Source: Carposina sasakii (taxonomy: Eukaryota > Arthropoda > Insecta > Lepidoptera > Carposinidae). Taken from it: a stretch of DNA of 64,000 nt. How positions within the stretch are numbered: position 1 is the first letter of the stretch; every line of letters begins with the position of its first letter. Below are positions 54,801 to 62,535 of this stretch, piece after piece. The stretch is taken from positions 11,043,501 to 11,107,500 of the forward strand of contig CP053159.1 of the NCBI GenBank assembly GCA_014607495.2, given 5' to 3'. The notes under the pieces were generated by a model, which ran no database searches, was not told the origin of the DNA, and worked only from the letters and a program-made list of their open reading frames with translations. A program made the translations under genes and the position numbers.

Positions 54801-55241
54801 GTGACTGAATGACAAAAACGGAAGATCGAGTCTTATGATGTGCTCTTGGGGAGGTCTACGTCCAACAGGGGAATGCAATAGGCTTACGAAGAAATTAAAA
54901 AGGAAATCAAATAGTTTAAAAGTTAATTTGGTTGAGTACTAACCACGTTCAAAATTTCCCTTACTTACATTATTTTGGCCTGTCTTTACTTCTCTCTGGA
55001 ATGATGTTCCAGCTCTTGGAGTTTTTGCAACAGAAGTAACCAGTGTATCGTCTTGTTGCGGAAAATATTCTACTTCATCATATCCATTACCAGCAATTTT
55101 AGCTTGGATTGTTAATGCTCTCATTCGAATAAACTCTACCATGCGATCGCCTTTGCTTTGTAACGCAATCTCGCACAGTTTAAGACACTCGTCATACTGT
55201 TTTGTCCTGTACAGATTTAAGACTTTGTATACGATATCCAT
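42844..55241 (-). CDS. TTC8: Tetratricopeptide repeat protein 8 / BBS8
   Basis: Five coding exons: 54969-55241, 54464-54712, 43766-44190, 43493-43667, 42844-42969; all phases match, 415 aa. BBS8 is a BBSome subunit for ciliary membrane traffic. Exon 1: MDIVYKVLNLYRTKQYDECL then PRAGTSFQREVKTGQNN. Exon 2: RRTPFTATVRTRAGTTAKSR, AAKTLFEYVYHCEGDIRK. Exon 3: AADWWWNFSLAKCYYSLGM (family DWWWK..IGKCYYRLGM), LEVCKQGLAVFHEY, YNDQPEIALRYYR. Exon 4: YNNLGLCCLYCNQWDLILPC, SDIWFNLAHVAL. Exon 5: TGDMTVTRRCLQVSLAINSA, then stop. Human TTC8 is about 540 aa; the last TPRs are missing here. Intron 2 spans 10.3 kb and holds two large transposons. Confidence 0.92.
43215..43460 (-). repeat. Interspersed repeat family B copy in TTC8 intron 4
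   Basis: Shares AATCTCAGAAACGGCTGAAC, TTTCAGGAATATATTGTGAC and the terminal GTAGTCCACGAGGACGGAGT with the copies at 6410 and 57450. It ends about 30 bp before the exon 4 donor. Confidence 0.6.
44191..44671. other. TTC8 intron 2 flank with LINE scrap
   Basis: 44285-44335 reads KGRGLKKCWMDCLRDM on the plus strand, the C-terminal signature of RTE-type LINE proteins, then loses homology. The rest up to the LTR is not recognised. Confidence 0.45.
44862..46409 (+). pseudogene. Gypsy gag-protease and start of reverse transcriptase, frameshifted
   Basis: 515 codons. Capsid-like helical region, zinc-finger segment with CKWCGQQHE and CTKCKKPNHFSTVC, protease active site FKLDTGSDVNLIP, then RT lead-in (EKLKIELDRLSEKGIISKVD, ATEWVNRIVIVEK, CLDPRDLNK). 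Similarity jumps frame near 46320 and the remaining codons here are out of frame. Confidence 0.85.
46319..46600 (+). pseudogene. Gypsy RT catalytic segment between two frameshifts
   Basis: Contains CNAKYFSVLDLKESFWQIGL and ends at the catalytic IYIDDF, where a stop at about 46598 marks a second frameshift; similarity resumes in another frame. Both breaks lie in A/T runs. Confidence 0.85.
46636..48864 (+). CDS. Gypsy RT thumb, RNase H and integrase
   Basis: 742 codons open. RFLGMVNYLRDFIPNLSELT (RT connection), QTDSSKNAIGCVLMQ (RNase H), then integrase: zinc-binding HFSHFGILKTYGRAKSLFYW and CRLCEK, catalytic core with Asp in IIADYYSKWFDLI, Asp in IIRADNMPFNS and Glu in PKSNGFIERYVG. The C-terminal part is low-complexity and ends just inside the right LTR border. 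Confidence 0.9.
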   Translation: MKKVLCRARELNIKFNFKKFQYLPETVRYFGHEIVNGCLMPDKNKIKAIIEYDSPEDKQSLQRFLGMVNYLRDFIPNLSELTSPLRELLKKNIVFQWGKPQEDCIEKLKNTLTSPPVLKNFDPKQPITIQTDSSKNAIGCVLMQNKQPIAFASKSLSKTECEYGQIDKEFLAILFACKKFHYYIYGRHTIIQTDHLPLVSIMKKEIYSIASQRLRKIRIKLNIYDIELQYIKGSQMLIADALSRASSKADCDTLESSLDRVVHTVNVSDSFLLDISQATICDKVLSKIIEFYNDGWPTSVDKVPNYLKSYWKIKNDIVVENNLVYLNHRIMVPVLLQKTVLSKLHFSHFGILKTYGRAKSLFYWPNMKDDIVSLISKCRLCEKYSVNKAKEYMILDEMSTLPYEKVGCDFLNYCNVNFLIIADYYSKWFDLIKVDSMTAINLIRILKSVFATHGIPKIIRADNMPFNSFDFKKFAKEYGFSIVTSSPLYPKSNGFIERYVGIAKNMLKKCKSDNLDFELMLLEYRNSPVLDSPYSPSQLLLSRSTRSILPMHSELLVPKVVKGFEYYQNKRNVINKATYDKSATNHRYKFNVGQDVVFYKDKVWCPAKIVNCHSSPRSFIIRDEKGNMLRRNTSQLKPSFTANNTCQSRYNVINTESSELNNDMFADQVNPSVITNDRFPLRQSLTDSESPELLSSTFANEQIEEDLLDVSTPPIRSRPRRNVRPPAYLDEYICNVMGEDVS
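48998..49790. repeat. Repeat family B with five ~127-bp tandem units
   Basis: TTCCCGTGGGAATTTCGGGA recurs about every 127 bp between 49120 and 49650, with TTCAGCTTCATATGTATAGC between. The block starts TAGTGGACGCCCGCGACTCC directly after the gypsy LTR and ends in GAAATCGGTCCAGTAGTTTT and a short A/T tail near 49790. Confidence 0.75.
49834..52792 (-). mobile_element. pogo-like DNA transposon, apparently complete
   Basis: Terminal repeats GGGTAAGGTGGGGTACAATG and complement (right end CCCACCTTACCC), TA on both sides (49832-49833, 52793-52794). Subterminal copies of GGGGCACAATGTTACA-like sequence lie near 50070 and 52390-52420. One uninterrupted transposase gene. In TTC8 intron 2, same strand as TTC8. 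Confidence 0.92.
50117..52360 (-). CDS. pogo/Tigger-type transposase
   Basis: 747 aa, no stops. The enzyme cuts and rejoins element ends at TA. N-terminal helix-turn-helix (MAEAILLVESGLSLRKAANE, psq type), CENP-B-like second HTH region (GIDWLYGFRKRNTDLTLRKP), DDE core with Asp in SRVYCLDETGTTTVQ, Asp in SLLIVDNHDSHLAP and Asp in SHRLQPLDVSVFGP, 35 residues between the last two. Then GFRKTGIFPFDR, a Ser/Pro-rich region, a basic stretch GRKRGKS, and a C-terminal module VVVQFDGKQKVKHYVGQLLT shared by some insect pogo proteins. The start could also be the internal ATG that gives MVRNRKRKTDYGL. Confidence 0.92.
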   Translation of the reverse strand: MTISRYCKKMVRNRKRKTDYGLHNEKDMAEAILLVESGLSLRKAANEKHVNFMTLQRYVQKKKKCSEDEGHMRLTPNYANRVVFSVDQEKALVEYLINCSRMCYGLDTIECRKLAYEMAVYNNLNIPKNWHDKKMAGIDWLYGFRKRNTDLTLRKPEPCSLTRATSFNRHNVNVFFNNLEDVMRRYPCFADGSRVYCLDETGTTTVQKPKKIIAAKGARQLNKVTSAERGTLVTTCCTVSATGSALPPAMVFPRKQFKSFMLNGAPVGTLGLAQPTGWMNSELFPEVMKQFVKVTASTKENPSLLIVDNHDSHLAPAVLNIAKDNGVTLLTIPPHSSHRLQPLDVSVFGPLQTYYNAAIDSWLMRHPGKTISIYNIAELLGQAFDRAMTPSNIKSGFRKTGIFPFDRHIFTDNDFMPSKVTNRPLEDLSNAPGPSRPYETQQASTDAPSSSHSFGHDSQKDTRSDDSSQIQRGAVTDPRPYPSIVQAPATPVRQMMNIRSDSVSPSLLTQTELAEARSVTDKENSSVITFPPTPDDTLVSPLGCRAYPKAQPRLQTNRGRKRGKSCIPTDTPIKNEIEKVSLERERKKLGKGKKNMPEKKEIPHKRLKTNENIKRVLFSDDETDVENISISSSDSLTSVDELPLSHFVKPKKNDFVVVQFDGKQKVKHYVGQLLTDIEDNEYDVSYLRRSGKVDNHFHFPIEPDMATVSLDDIKTLLPLVNVAERKTKRQTNVYIFPKNILKKFNIY
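52795..54463. other. Rest of TTC8 intron 2, repeat scraps
   Basis: 53330-53470 and 54295-54390 are inverted copies of dispersed repeats seen near 19876 and 38222/57990. Nothing coding recognised. Confidence 0.45.
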
Positions 55242-55335
55242 TCTGCTGTTAAATCCAATAAGTATTTACTTTTAGTTCGGAAATCTTAATATCATCTAAG
55301 TCAGCAGGTAATAAGCATAGGTTAGCAGTGGTTCC

Positions 55336-55348
55336 GTTGCCTGGTAAC
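55336..55348 (-). promoter_or_regulatory. RFX X-box motif in the TTC8 promoter
   Basis: GTTGCCTGGTAAC fits the insect X-box consensus (two half-sites, 1-base spacer), 95 bp upstream of the TTC8 ATG. BBS8 orthologues in other animals are RFX/DAF-19 targets. Confidence 0.65.
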
Positions 55349-55364
55349 ACATTGAACAACATAG

Positions 55365-56685
55365 GGATTCGGCGGGAAAAGCTGGAAGGGAGCGGGTGTA
55401 ATATTCTTGTGAAAATCAAAAAATATTTGTAAATGGCTAGCATGTGTCCGTAAAGTGATGTTTTCTGGTAGATAAGTTATATTTTGATTACTTGTGATGT
55501 GAATCTAGTGCGTGTGCATGGTTTTATACGCAGGTAAGCTGAGTAAAACTTTAGCGGAGATACAATCTCTTCATGTGCCCATGTAAGTTGTTTCTGCAAT
55601 TATTTTTCATTTTGACTAACTTTACACTTGTTCTTGAGGATTTTCCCGACGTTTCCATTCATCATCATCATTATCATCCATCATGAATTCAGAAATCATT
55701 TACTAAAGACAATGGCTGTATGGGCTTAGTTCCCCTTGCCAGTGGCGGATTTACAAATTTGCCGCTAGTAGGCCATTCAATTTTTGCCGCCCCTACTGAC
55801 TTTTGAAAATCAATACGTTAGTTTAATCCCGTTATTAGTATGATTGTGAACTTAATGATATTTCTGTCAGTTACTAGATTATTTTTGCAACCCGCTATGC
55901 ACTGAAGAGTTTAATGTTGACCTAAAAACAGCAGCATGTACTAATCATAAGGTGGGGAAAGGCATGACTTAAAAATACCTACACTATATGAACGACGCCG
56001 CCGAGCGGGCGCGTTCGTGGCTTGTGCTGTCAATTCGTCCAGCTAGAGTGCCAGACACTCTTAGCGAGCGGTCATGTCATTCGTTCGCCTCCCGCGTTGC
56101 AACCCAAAAACTACTACGAAAATACATACCTACGTACCTAGTAGAAAAGAAATATGTATTTAAATTTTGAAACATATTACGCGTTAAATATCATTTTTAT
56201 AATGAGGGTAAAAGTTACTAAATTTAAATTTAAATTAATATTAATAATAGTTTATTTATTTTCTCTCCACAACAATCAGATAATAGAAGATAATTAGCTA
56301 AGAACTACTTAAAGGTAAACAGAAAGACCAAGGCTTGGTAATAAAACAATATACCTACACGAAGTTATGGAGAGACGGTGCTCGTGCTAGGCTCCGAAGA
56401 TCCTGTGTTACGAGTTTTTTTTTTTTTTTTATTGAAACGCTATTGGAATATTTTAAAATTCATGATCACATAAGTACCTAAGTATATATTACAGTGCGTT
56501 TATTAATCGTTTATTTATATATGGATTGTGTATACGTATAATTATTTTTTTTTTCTGTAAAAAAAAAATAGCTAAATTTGCCGCCCCTCTAAATCTGCCG
56601 CCCTAGGCACCGGCCTACTTGGCCTATTGGTAAATCCGCCACTGCCCCTTGCCTTTCCTTCGGGATAAACTAAACAAAAAAAAAA
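55365..56685 (+). mobile_element. Retroposed TAF7 5'-exon/LINE-tail chimera
   Basis: 55365-55739 matches TAF7 locus 24953-25345 at roughly 90%: 5' UTR exon, the unspliced intron 1 start (ACGCAG then GTAAGCTGAG) and the family D LINE tail. After a later hAT insertion the tail resumes (CCTTTCCTTCGGGATAAACT) and ends in an A-run. TGAACAACATAG flanks both ends (55353-55364 and 56686-56697), a LINE-type target duplication. Confidence 0.88.
55740..56644. mobile_element. hAT-type element, 905 bp, non-autonomous
   Basis: Ends CAGTGGCGGATTTACAA and complement; CCCCTTGC duplicated on both sides (55732-55739 and 56645-56652). No transposase. Inserted into the retrocopy, so younger than it. Confidence 0.9.
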
Positions 56686-56699
56686 TGAACAACATAGCC

Positions 56700-58500
56700 A
56701 ACCAGCAGGTTTGTTGAATGAAATGAAATTCGTGAAGTAGGTTACTTGTTCCTATATGCCAATAGTATCTAGGTAAGTAAGTAGGTATTTTGACTGGTCT
56801 AAGGAAAGGTCGTTCTAAAGATAATTCTTATTTATTTACTAAAAGGGCTACTGAAGTGAAACGAGAACGGTTGACGAGCGCTAACTAGGTATTCCTAATA
56901 CCCATAACTTCAAACCCTATTTACCTAACAGCGTAATTAAGTACCTACCTTAGTTATTACTAGTGGACGCCCGCGACTCCGTCCGCGTGGACTACAGAAA
57001 AAAAAACAAAATATCGAAATTATAAAAACATTTCCCGGGATAAAAAGTAGCCTATATGTTAAGTGGCATCTGTCACAATACAGAATGATTTTTGGTCGTC
57101 AACGTTCCCAAAAACTACGGAATGTCCTCATCATCACGATTATTTTTTTCCATGGAAGCATACCTGGGATGTGTCTGGTTTCCAAAATATTAGGGTCCAA
57201 AGTTGAGTAAATAGACTGCGTTTTTCTACATAAATGCACATAGACGCGCGTAGCAATATTTTTTCACGAGAAATAATTAATACTTATCTGTCTATAAAAA
57301 AACTAACATAAACACTAGACACTATAAATTTCGCCCGATCCAGAAATTTCAAAAAAAAAAAATCCCAGCATTTTTTTTGTCATAAACTTACTTTATTTGA
57401 TGTATAGAGTACGTACCCTTCGTTAATGGTGGCCACAAAAAACATCCTGTATATTCCTGAAAACTGCATCGAAATCGGTTCAGCCGTTTCTGAGATTAGC
57501 GTGCAAAAACGCACAGACAAACAGACAAAAATTCCAAAAATCATCGTTTTGGGTTCTATTGCGTTGATAAAGGTCTCCTATAATATTTTTTCTCATTATC
57601 TTCCATGTACAGACAGCGATTCTTTACAATTTAGTATAGAAGATAAAATCGCCAGTCTCTTTTCGGATAACAAGCTCAACGACCGGCGACGACGACGACG
57701 ACGCGACGTTTTGGCTCATTAATTTTACACTTCATAACTCTTCATCACTGAGAGCGAAAATATTCGTTACGCATTTTTAAGTGGTAAAGTTTGTTTGTCT
57801 TTCATTTCGACTTTTCAAAGTTCTAGCTATCTATCTAGACCTACTTTTAATCTCGGGATAAATTTAGGACTTAGATACAGGACAGGAACCACGAATAAGT
57901 ATTGTACAAGGACAGAACTTCGTTCGTGTAAAGCTATCTGCACCATTATATGTATTAATTGGCTTCCAAAAGAAATAAGATAAACATATAAAACATATAC
58001 ATAATCACGCCTTTGTCCCTTACGGGGTAGGCAGAGCACCAAGGACCGATAGAATCACATGGTGCCACTTCTGACCAATTTTGAGGGTATAGTTTTCAAG
58101 TTCGATTAGTAGCGTTAGCATATCTGTGATTAGTAGTGACAGGTGGTCGCCCATCGCCTACAAAACACCAAAACCCTCTTGTTCCTCTACTGACTTGTAC
58201 AGTATGCCCGGGAAGAGAAGCAGCTGTAGTATTAACTAAACGTTTTTATTTCACTTCCAGAGCAGGATAGACAGATAAGATCAGCGGGAAAAAACCTCAC
58301 TCACCATTGCTCGCACATCGTGCATCGGTACCTAGACGTTGTAGTAAGTAGGTAGTGTACGAGTAAAGTAGACTCTCTCCAATATGCATGGCCTCACTTG
58401 CAAACAATTTCATCGCAGAATCACTGAACTTAATAGCATTAACTTGGATAATTTACAATTGTAATGAGACAGATTCAACGGACGTCAACAGTTTTCAGGG
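56700..58500. other. Intergenic repeats upstream of the hormone-like exon
   Basis: 56961-57080 plus 57450-57610 is one copy of repeat family B split by a MITE. 57680-57705 is a short (CGA)n tract. 57985-58210 is the dispersed block shared with 38222. No gene recognised. Confidence 0.5.
57081..57449. mobile_element. Tc1-type MITE, family C, copy 4 (clean insertion)
   Basis: CAGAATGATTTTTGGTCGTC to CCACAAAAAACATCCTG, 369 bp, TA on both sides. It interrupts repeat family B: the bases before (TGTCACAATA) and after (TATTCCTGAAAACTG) join into the uninterrupted sequence seen at 43350 and 6510, proving the 2-bp TA duplication. Confidence 0.88.
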
Positions 58501-58567
58501 ATAAAACGGTATATTGTTTGGGTAGTCCGTCATTCACAGGGTGCGCTCCGGCGCAACATCAACCATC

Positions 58568-58655
58568 ATGCTTCTGAGGAGTTTAGTCGTTTTGGGGATC
58601 GTTGGACAGATATTGGCTTCGGATACGTGGAAGAAACCTGGCTGCCATAGAATCG
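58568..58655 (+). CDS. GPA2: First exon of a secreted protein, likely glycoprotein hormone alpha 2
   Basis: Encodes a signal peptide MLLRSLVVLGIVGQILAS followed by DTWKKPGCHRI, ending G|GTTTGA. The WxxPGCHxxG start of the mature chain resembles insect GPA2, the alpha subunit of the GPA2/GPB5 cystine-knot hormone (recalled resemblance, 29 codons only). The expected second exon with the cystine-knot residues was not found before the gap or after it, so it is beyond the window, in the gap, or lost. It could instead be another secreted peptide. Confidence 0.45.
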
Positions 58656-59012
58656 GTTTGAATATCTTTTGTTTTCTTTGCTTTAAGACTGAAGTGTTTT
58701 TCAAGTAATTTAATATATTCTAATTATTATATAGGCAGCGCGTATTTTCTATGTTATTTAGTTAGTAGGTAAGTAGGTACCTATAGTTATTTATTTATAT
58801 GTTCACGTTATCATAATTTATTTTCAAACTTAGTTGCTTAGTATCCACGGTACAAGACCTTAGGGATCTTAGTGTGAGACTAGGTTAATGTGTTGTGAAG
58901 TGTGTACATAAAAAATAAAATAAATAAACTACAGAAGTGGCAAGGCAATAGCACGGTGCTGAAATCATTCACATGCCAGGATCAGATTCCATCATCATCA
59001 TCATTTACAGCC

Positions 59013-59890
59013 CTAAGAAGTTGGACATAGGCCTCCCCCAACAACCTCCTCTCCGACCGGTCGGAAGCAGCCTGCATATAACCGATGCCCGCAATCTTGG
59101 CCAGGTCGTCCGTCCACCTCGCGGGTGGCCTTCCCACGCTGCGCTTGCCGATACGTGGTATCCACTCTAGAACTTTCCGACTCCATCGGCCATCGGTTCT
59201 TCGAGCTACCCATTGCTACTTCAGATTGCTGGACCGTTGAGCTACCGTTGATCTTTGTACGTCTGCGGATCTCCTCATTTCTGATTCGATCACGCAGAGA
59301 GATCCCAAGCATAGCTCTTGTAACAGTGGTGTCACTAGGTCACTATTTCTGTCGTATTGACAATTAGATAAATCATAATAATTAAGATATACCTAGATCA
59401 GCGCAAAACCCCAGTCAATACGACAATATATAAACAATAGGTTTATTACAATAAATGATTATTCTGTGGCACTCAATCTGCGTGTAATTACTCCGACTGA
59501 CCTGCTTCACGTCAATTATTATTAACGTAAGGAATACGTTAAACTCTCTCCATTGCTTGCTGTGCGATCCTGAGCTTCTTTATGAGGCACCTAGTTAGAG
59601 ACCACGTCTCGGCACCGTAAGTCATCACCGGCAGCACGCACTGGTTGAATACCTTCGTCTTTAAGGACTGGGGTATCTTGGACACAAATAAGCTTCGTAG
59701 TTCCCCGAAAGCTGCCCAGCCGAGTTGGATTCGCCGATTTACCTCCTTCTCAAAGTTTGACTTACCTAATTTGACCGTCTGTCCCAGGTTAACATACTCG
59801 TCAACAACTTCGAGCATCGAGCTCCCAACCAGTACAGGAGTGGGCGGCACATGGACGTTCGACATGTCCATCTTCGTCTTGTCCATGTTT
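59013..59890 (-). pseudogene. RTE-type LINE, 3' part of endonuclease-RT ORF
   Basis: 59539-59886 reads VVDEYVNLGQTVKLGKSNFE, RIQLGWAAFGELRSLF and VLPVMTYGAETWSLT, the end of RT; 59013-59312 reads MLGISLRDRIRNEEIRRRTK and a degraded arginine-rich tail. About 220 bp of unrelated sequence separates them and frames shift. The 5' side runs into the N gap. Confidence 0.85.
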
Positions 59891-59928
59891 CATCTTCAGG
59901 CCCACCTGTTGGGAGACTCGATTGAGGG

Positions 59929-60428
59929 NNNNNNNNNNNNNNNNNNNNNNNNNNNNNNNNNNNNNNNNNNNNNNNNNNNNNNNNNNNNNNNNNNNNNNNN
60001 NNNNNNNNNNNNNNNNNNNNNNNNNNNNNNNNNNNNNNNNNNNNNNNNNNNNNNNNNNNNNNNNNNNNNNNNNNNNNNNNNNNNNNNNNNNNNNNNNNNN
60101 NNNNNNNNNNNNNNNNNNNNNNNNNNNNNNNNNNNNNNNNNNNNNNNNNNNNNNNNNNNNNNNNNNNNNNNNNNNNNNNNNNNNNNNNNNNNNNNNNNNN
60201 NNNNNNNNNNNNNNNNNNNNNNNNNNNNNNNNNNNNNNNNNNNNNNNNNNNNNNNNNNNNNNNNNNNNNNNNNNNNNNNNNNNNNNNNNNNNNNNNNNNN
60301 NNNNNNNNNNNNNNNNNNNNNNNNNNNNNNNNNNNNNNNNNNNNNNNNNNNNNNNNNNNNNNNNNNNNNNNNNNNNNNNNNNNNNNNNNNNNNNNNNNNN
60401 NNNNNNNNNNNNNNNNNNNNNNNNNNNN
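59929..60428. other. Assembly gap, 500 Ns
   Basis: Exactly 500 N, the usual arbitrary gap size, so true distance is unknown. Confidence 0.99.
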
Positions 60429-61520
60429 AGCTTAGTTGTCTTGCTTCTCCAAAACGTTGTTTTTTGACTGCCCAACTGTCCGAGAGGATTCTGATGCCTT
60501 GGTAGTTAGTTACCTCTATGGCTATTAGGCTGTAGCTGCCTGTGAGATCGCGAAGCACTCGGCCTGGAAACCGTATTGTAGCATCCCAAAAGCGTGGCGA
60601 CTCTGACCTGCAAGTCTTCGAAGGCTCCTGACCCCGTTCCAGAGTCTGTTTGGACCCGTCCGTGATATCCTAATTCTTCACGTCCAGGCTTCGTAGTCCG
60701 TCATTCTCGTGCAACTGGATTTTTTTTTTATCAAATACCCACTTTTTAGGGATCCTGTCACTGGGTGCCCTGAGTATCGGTATATCCTCGTATAGGCCTC
60801 CGTAAGAATGGTTGTGTGGGCCGTACGGCCTTACTTACTTACTTACTTACTTAGCTCTCTTGTAGAGTTCCTAAGACCCTGAGGCGTACCGCTGAAAGAG
60901 CCGCTTCCTGTCTAATAAAACAGATGGAGTGGCGGTAAACTTAGCATGGCCCCTAGAGCTGCAGTAGGAGCTGTCCTCATACGCCTGTTGTCGCCGTCCA
61001 TCAGCTTGCATCTAGGCAACCATATAGAGCGCCGTAACACAGCAGGGGACTATCACCGCCGTGTACAGTCTTACTCCCAAAAACAGCCACACCGGGGTTT
61101 TTGGGAGTAAGACCCCTCGTTGCCAATCATCCTACGGCATTGCCATAGGCTATGTTACTTTGTCTATCTTATTATCTACACGAATGCCCCAGTTGAGTTT
61201 GTGGTCTAGTATAACCCCAAGGTATTTTGCCTCCTGCGACAGCTGTAGTGTCGTCCCAAAGAGCTTCGACATGTAGTAGTTGCCTAGACTGCGTTTGTGT
61301 GTAAGATCACCGTTTCCGTTTATTCGGGTTAATAGGTCAAGTCATACCTGGTACACCACCCCTCACGATGCGCATTGCTGCCTATGTGAGGTCGCATACT
61401 AAACTGGCTTTCTTGCCCGTTATCAGGATGGAAAGGCTGTTGACCACCAGGTTCCAAATAAGTGGTGATAGAACCCGTCTTTGCGGGCAGCCCCTGTCTC
61501 TGTGTCCCGATGTAGTAAGG
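60429..61520 (-). pseudogene. Second LINE (RT plus RNase H type), heavily decayed
   Basis: Minus strand from the right: GCPQRRVLSPLIWNLVVNSL (RT), then after a deletion SQEAKYLGVILDHKLNW, then linker, then IRILSDSWAV (RNase H) near 60440-60520. RT followed by RNase H fits R1/LOA/I-like clades. Many stops and shifts. Confidence 0.75.
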
Positions 61521-61528
61521 TTTATATA

Positions 61529-61893
61529 CAGGATGATTTTTGTTCGTCAACGTTCCCGAAAACTACGGAATCTCCTCATCATCACGATCATTTTTATCTG
61601 TAAAGCATACCTGGGAAGTGTCTGGTTCCCAAGATATTAGGGTCCAAAGTTGAGTAAATAGACTGCATTTTTCTGCACAAATGCACATAGACGCGCGTAG
61701 CAAGATTTTATCAGGAGAAATAATTAATATGTCTATGATAAAACTAGCATAAACACTGGACACTATAAATTTTGCCCCGAACACAAATAATAAAAAAATA
61801 CATTGTTTCCCAGCATTTTTTTTGCATTAACTTACTTTATTGATGTATAATAGAGTACGTAACCTTCGTTAAGGGTGCAACGAAAAACACCTG
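61529..61893. mobile_element. Tc1-type MITE, family C, copy 5
   Basis: CAGGATGATTTTTGTTCGTC to ACGAAAAACACCTG, flanked by TA. Same body as the other copies (GGGTCCAAAGTTGAGTAAAT). Confidence 0.8.
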
Positions 61894-62038
61894 TATAAAC
61901 TAGGGTACCCACCCCTGACTCGCACGGTTGTACTCGTAATGCCCTTTCACAGGGACAAGTCATAGGCGGCCGCTAGTTGGCAATTGCTGTTTTTTTGCAT
62001 TATTAATAAATATTGGACTGAGACAAAGTAATGCTGAT

Positions 62039-62504
62039 CAGTGGCGGCGCTAGGCGTCGGCGACCGCCTCGCAAAAGTTTTTAATTATTAAAATTAAGTT
62101 ATTCATTTTTATAAAATTATTAATTAAAAAAAAGGAAAAAATTCTTCACCTGAGTGGGAATCGAACCCACGACCACTGCAAACCGTGCCAGCCGCTATAA
62201 CCACTAACCACCGGGTCAATTACTCGGATGACGAATTTAACCATCTTTTTCTAAATTACATATTGCCAACGTTATTCTTTATCCCGATAGCTATACACTG
62301 GCCAAATCTCGGCAAACAAAGCTGAGCCCCTCAAGCACAATGTTTAAAGATGAAACGATCAACCACATCCTAACGGATTATATTCATTTTTATTTATTTT
62401 CATACACTTGTAAACCTAATTTCACCGACGTCCACGCGTAGTCTACTTGTGGCCTCGCAAACCTAATTTCGCCGACGTCCACGCGTAGTCTAGCGCCACC
62501 ACTT
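62039..62504. mobile_element. hAT-type element with nested SINE
   Basis: CAGTGGCGGCGCTAGG at left and CTAGCGCCACCACTT at right; ATGCTGAT duplicated on both sides (62031-62038 and 62505-62512). It contains the SINE at 62113-62381 and lies just before the WASHC4-like exon, in what would be its intron. Confidence 0.8.
62113..62381 (-). mobile_element. tRNA-derived SINE, long copy
   Basis: ATTCATTTTTAT duplicated on both sides (62101-62112 and 62382-62393). Minus strand: about 160 bp of unique head, then a tRNA-like segment with GTGGGTTCGATTCCCAC, then a T-rich tail. Same layout as 40548-40780. Confidence 0.85.
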
Positions 62505-62535
62505 ATGCTGATAATATGGTAATTTATGTTTCAGG

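Noticed and set aside
55988..56170. 60-codon frame MNDAAERARSW
   Set aside because: Inside a non-autonomous hAT element; no transposase motif.
59645..60558. Frames of 181-286 codons across the N gap
   Set aside because: Translations of Ns.
62150..62220. Second tRNA-like segment
   Set aside because: Part of the SINE with a 12-bp target duplication.
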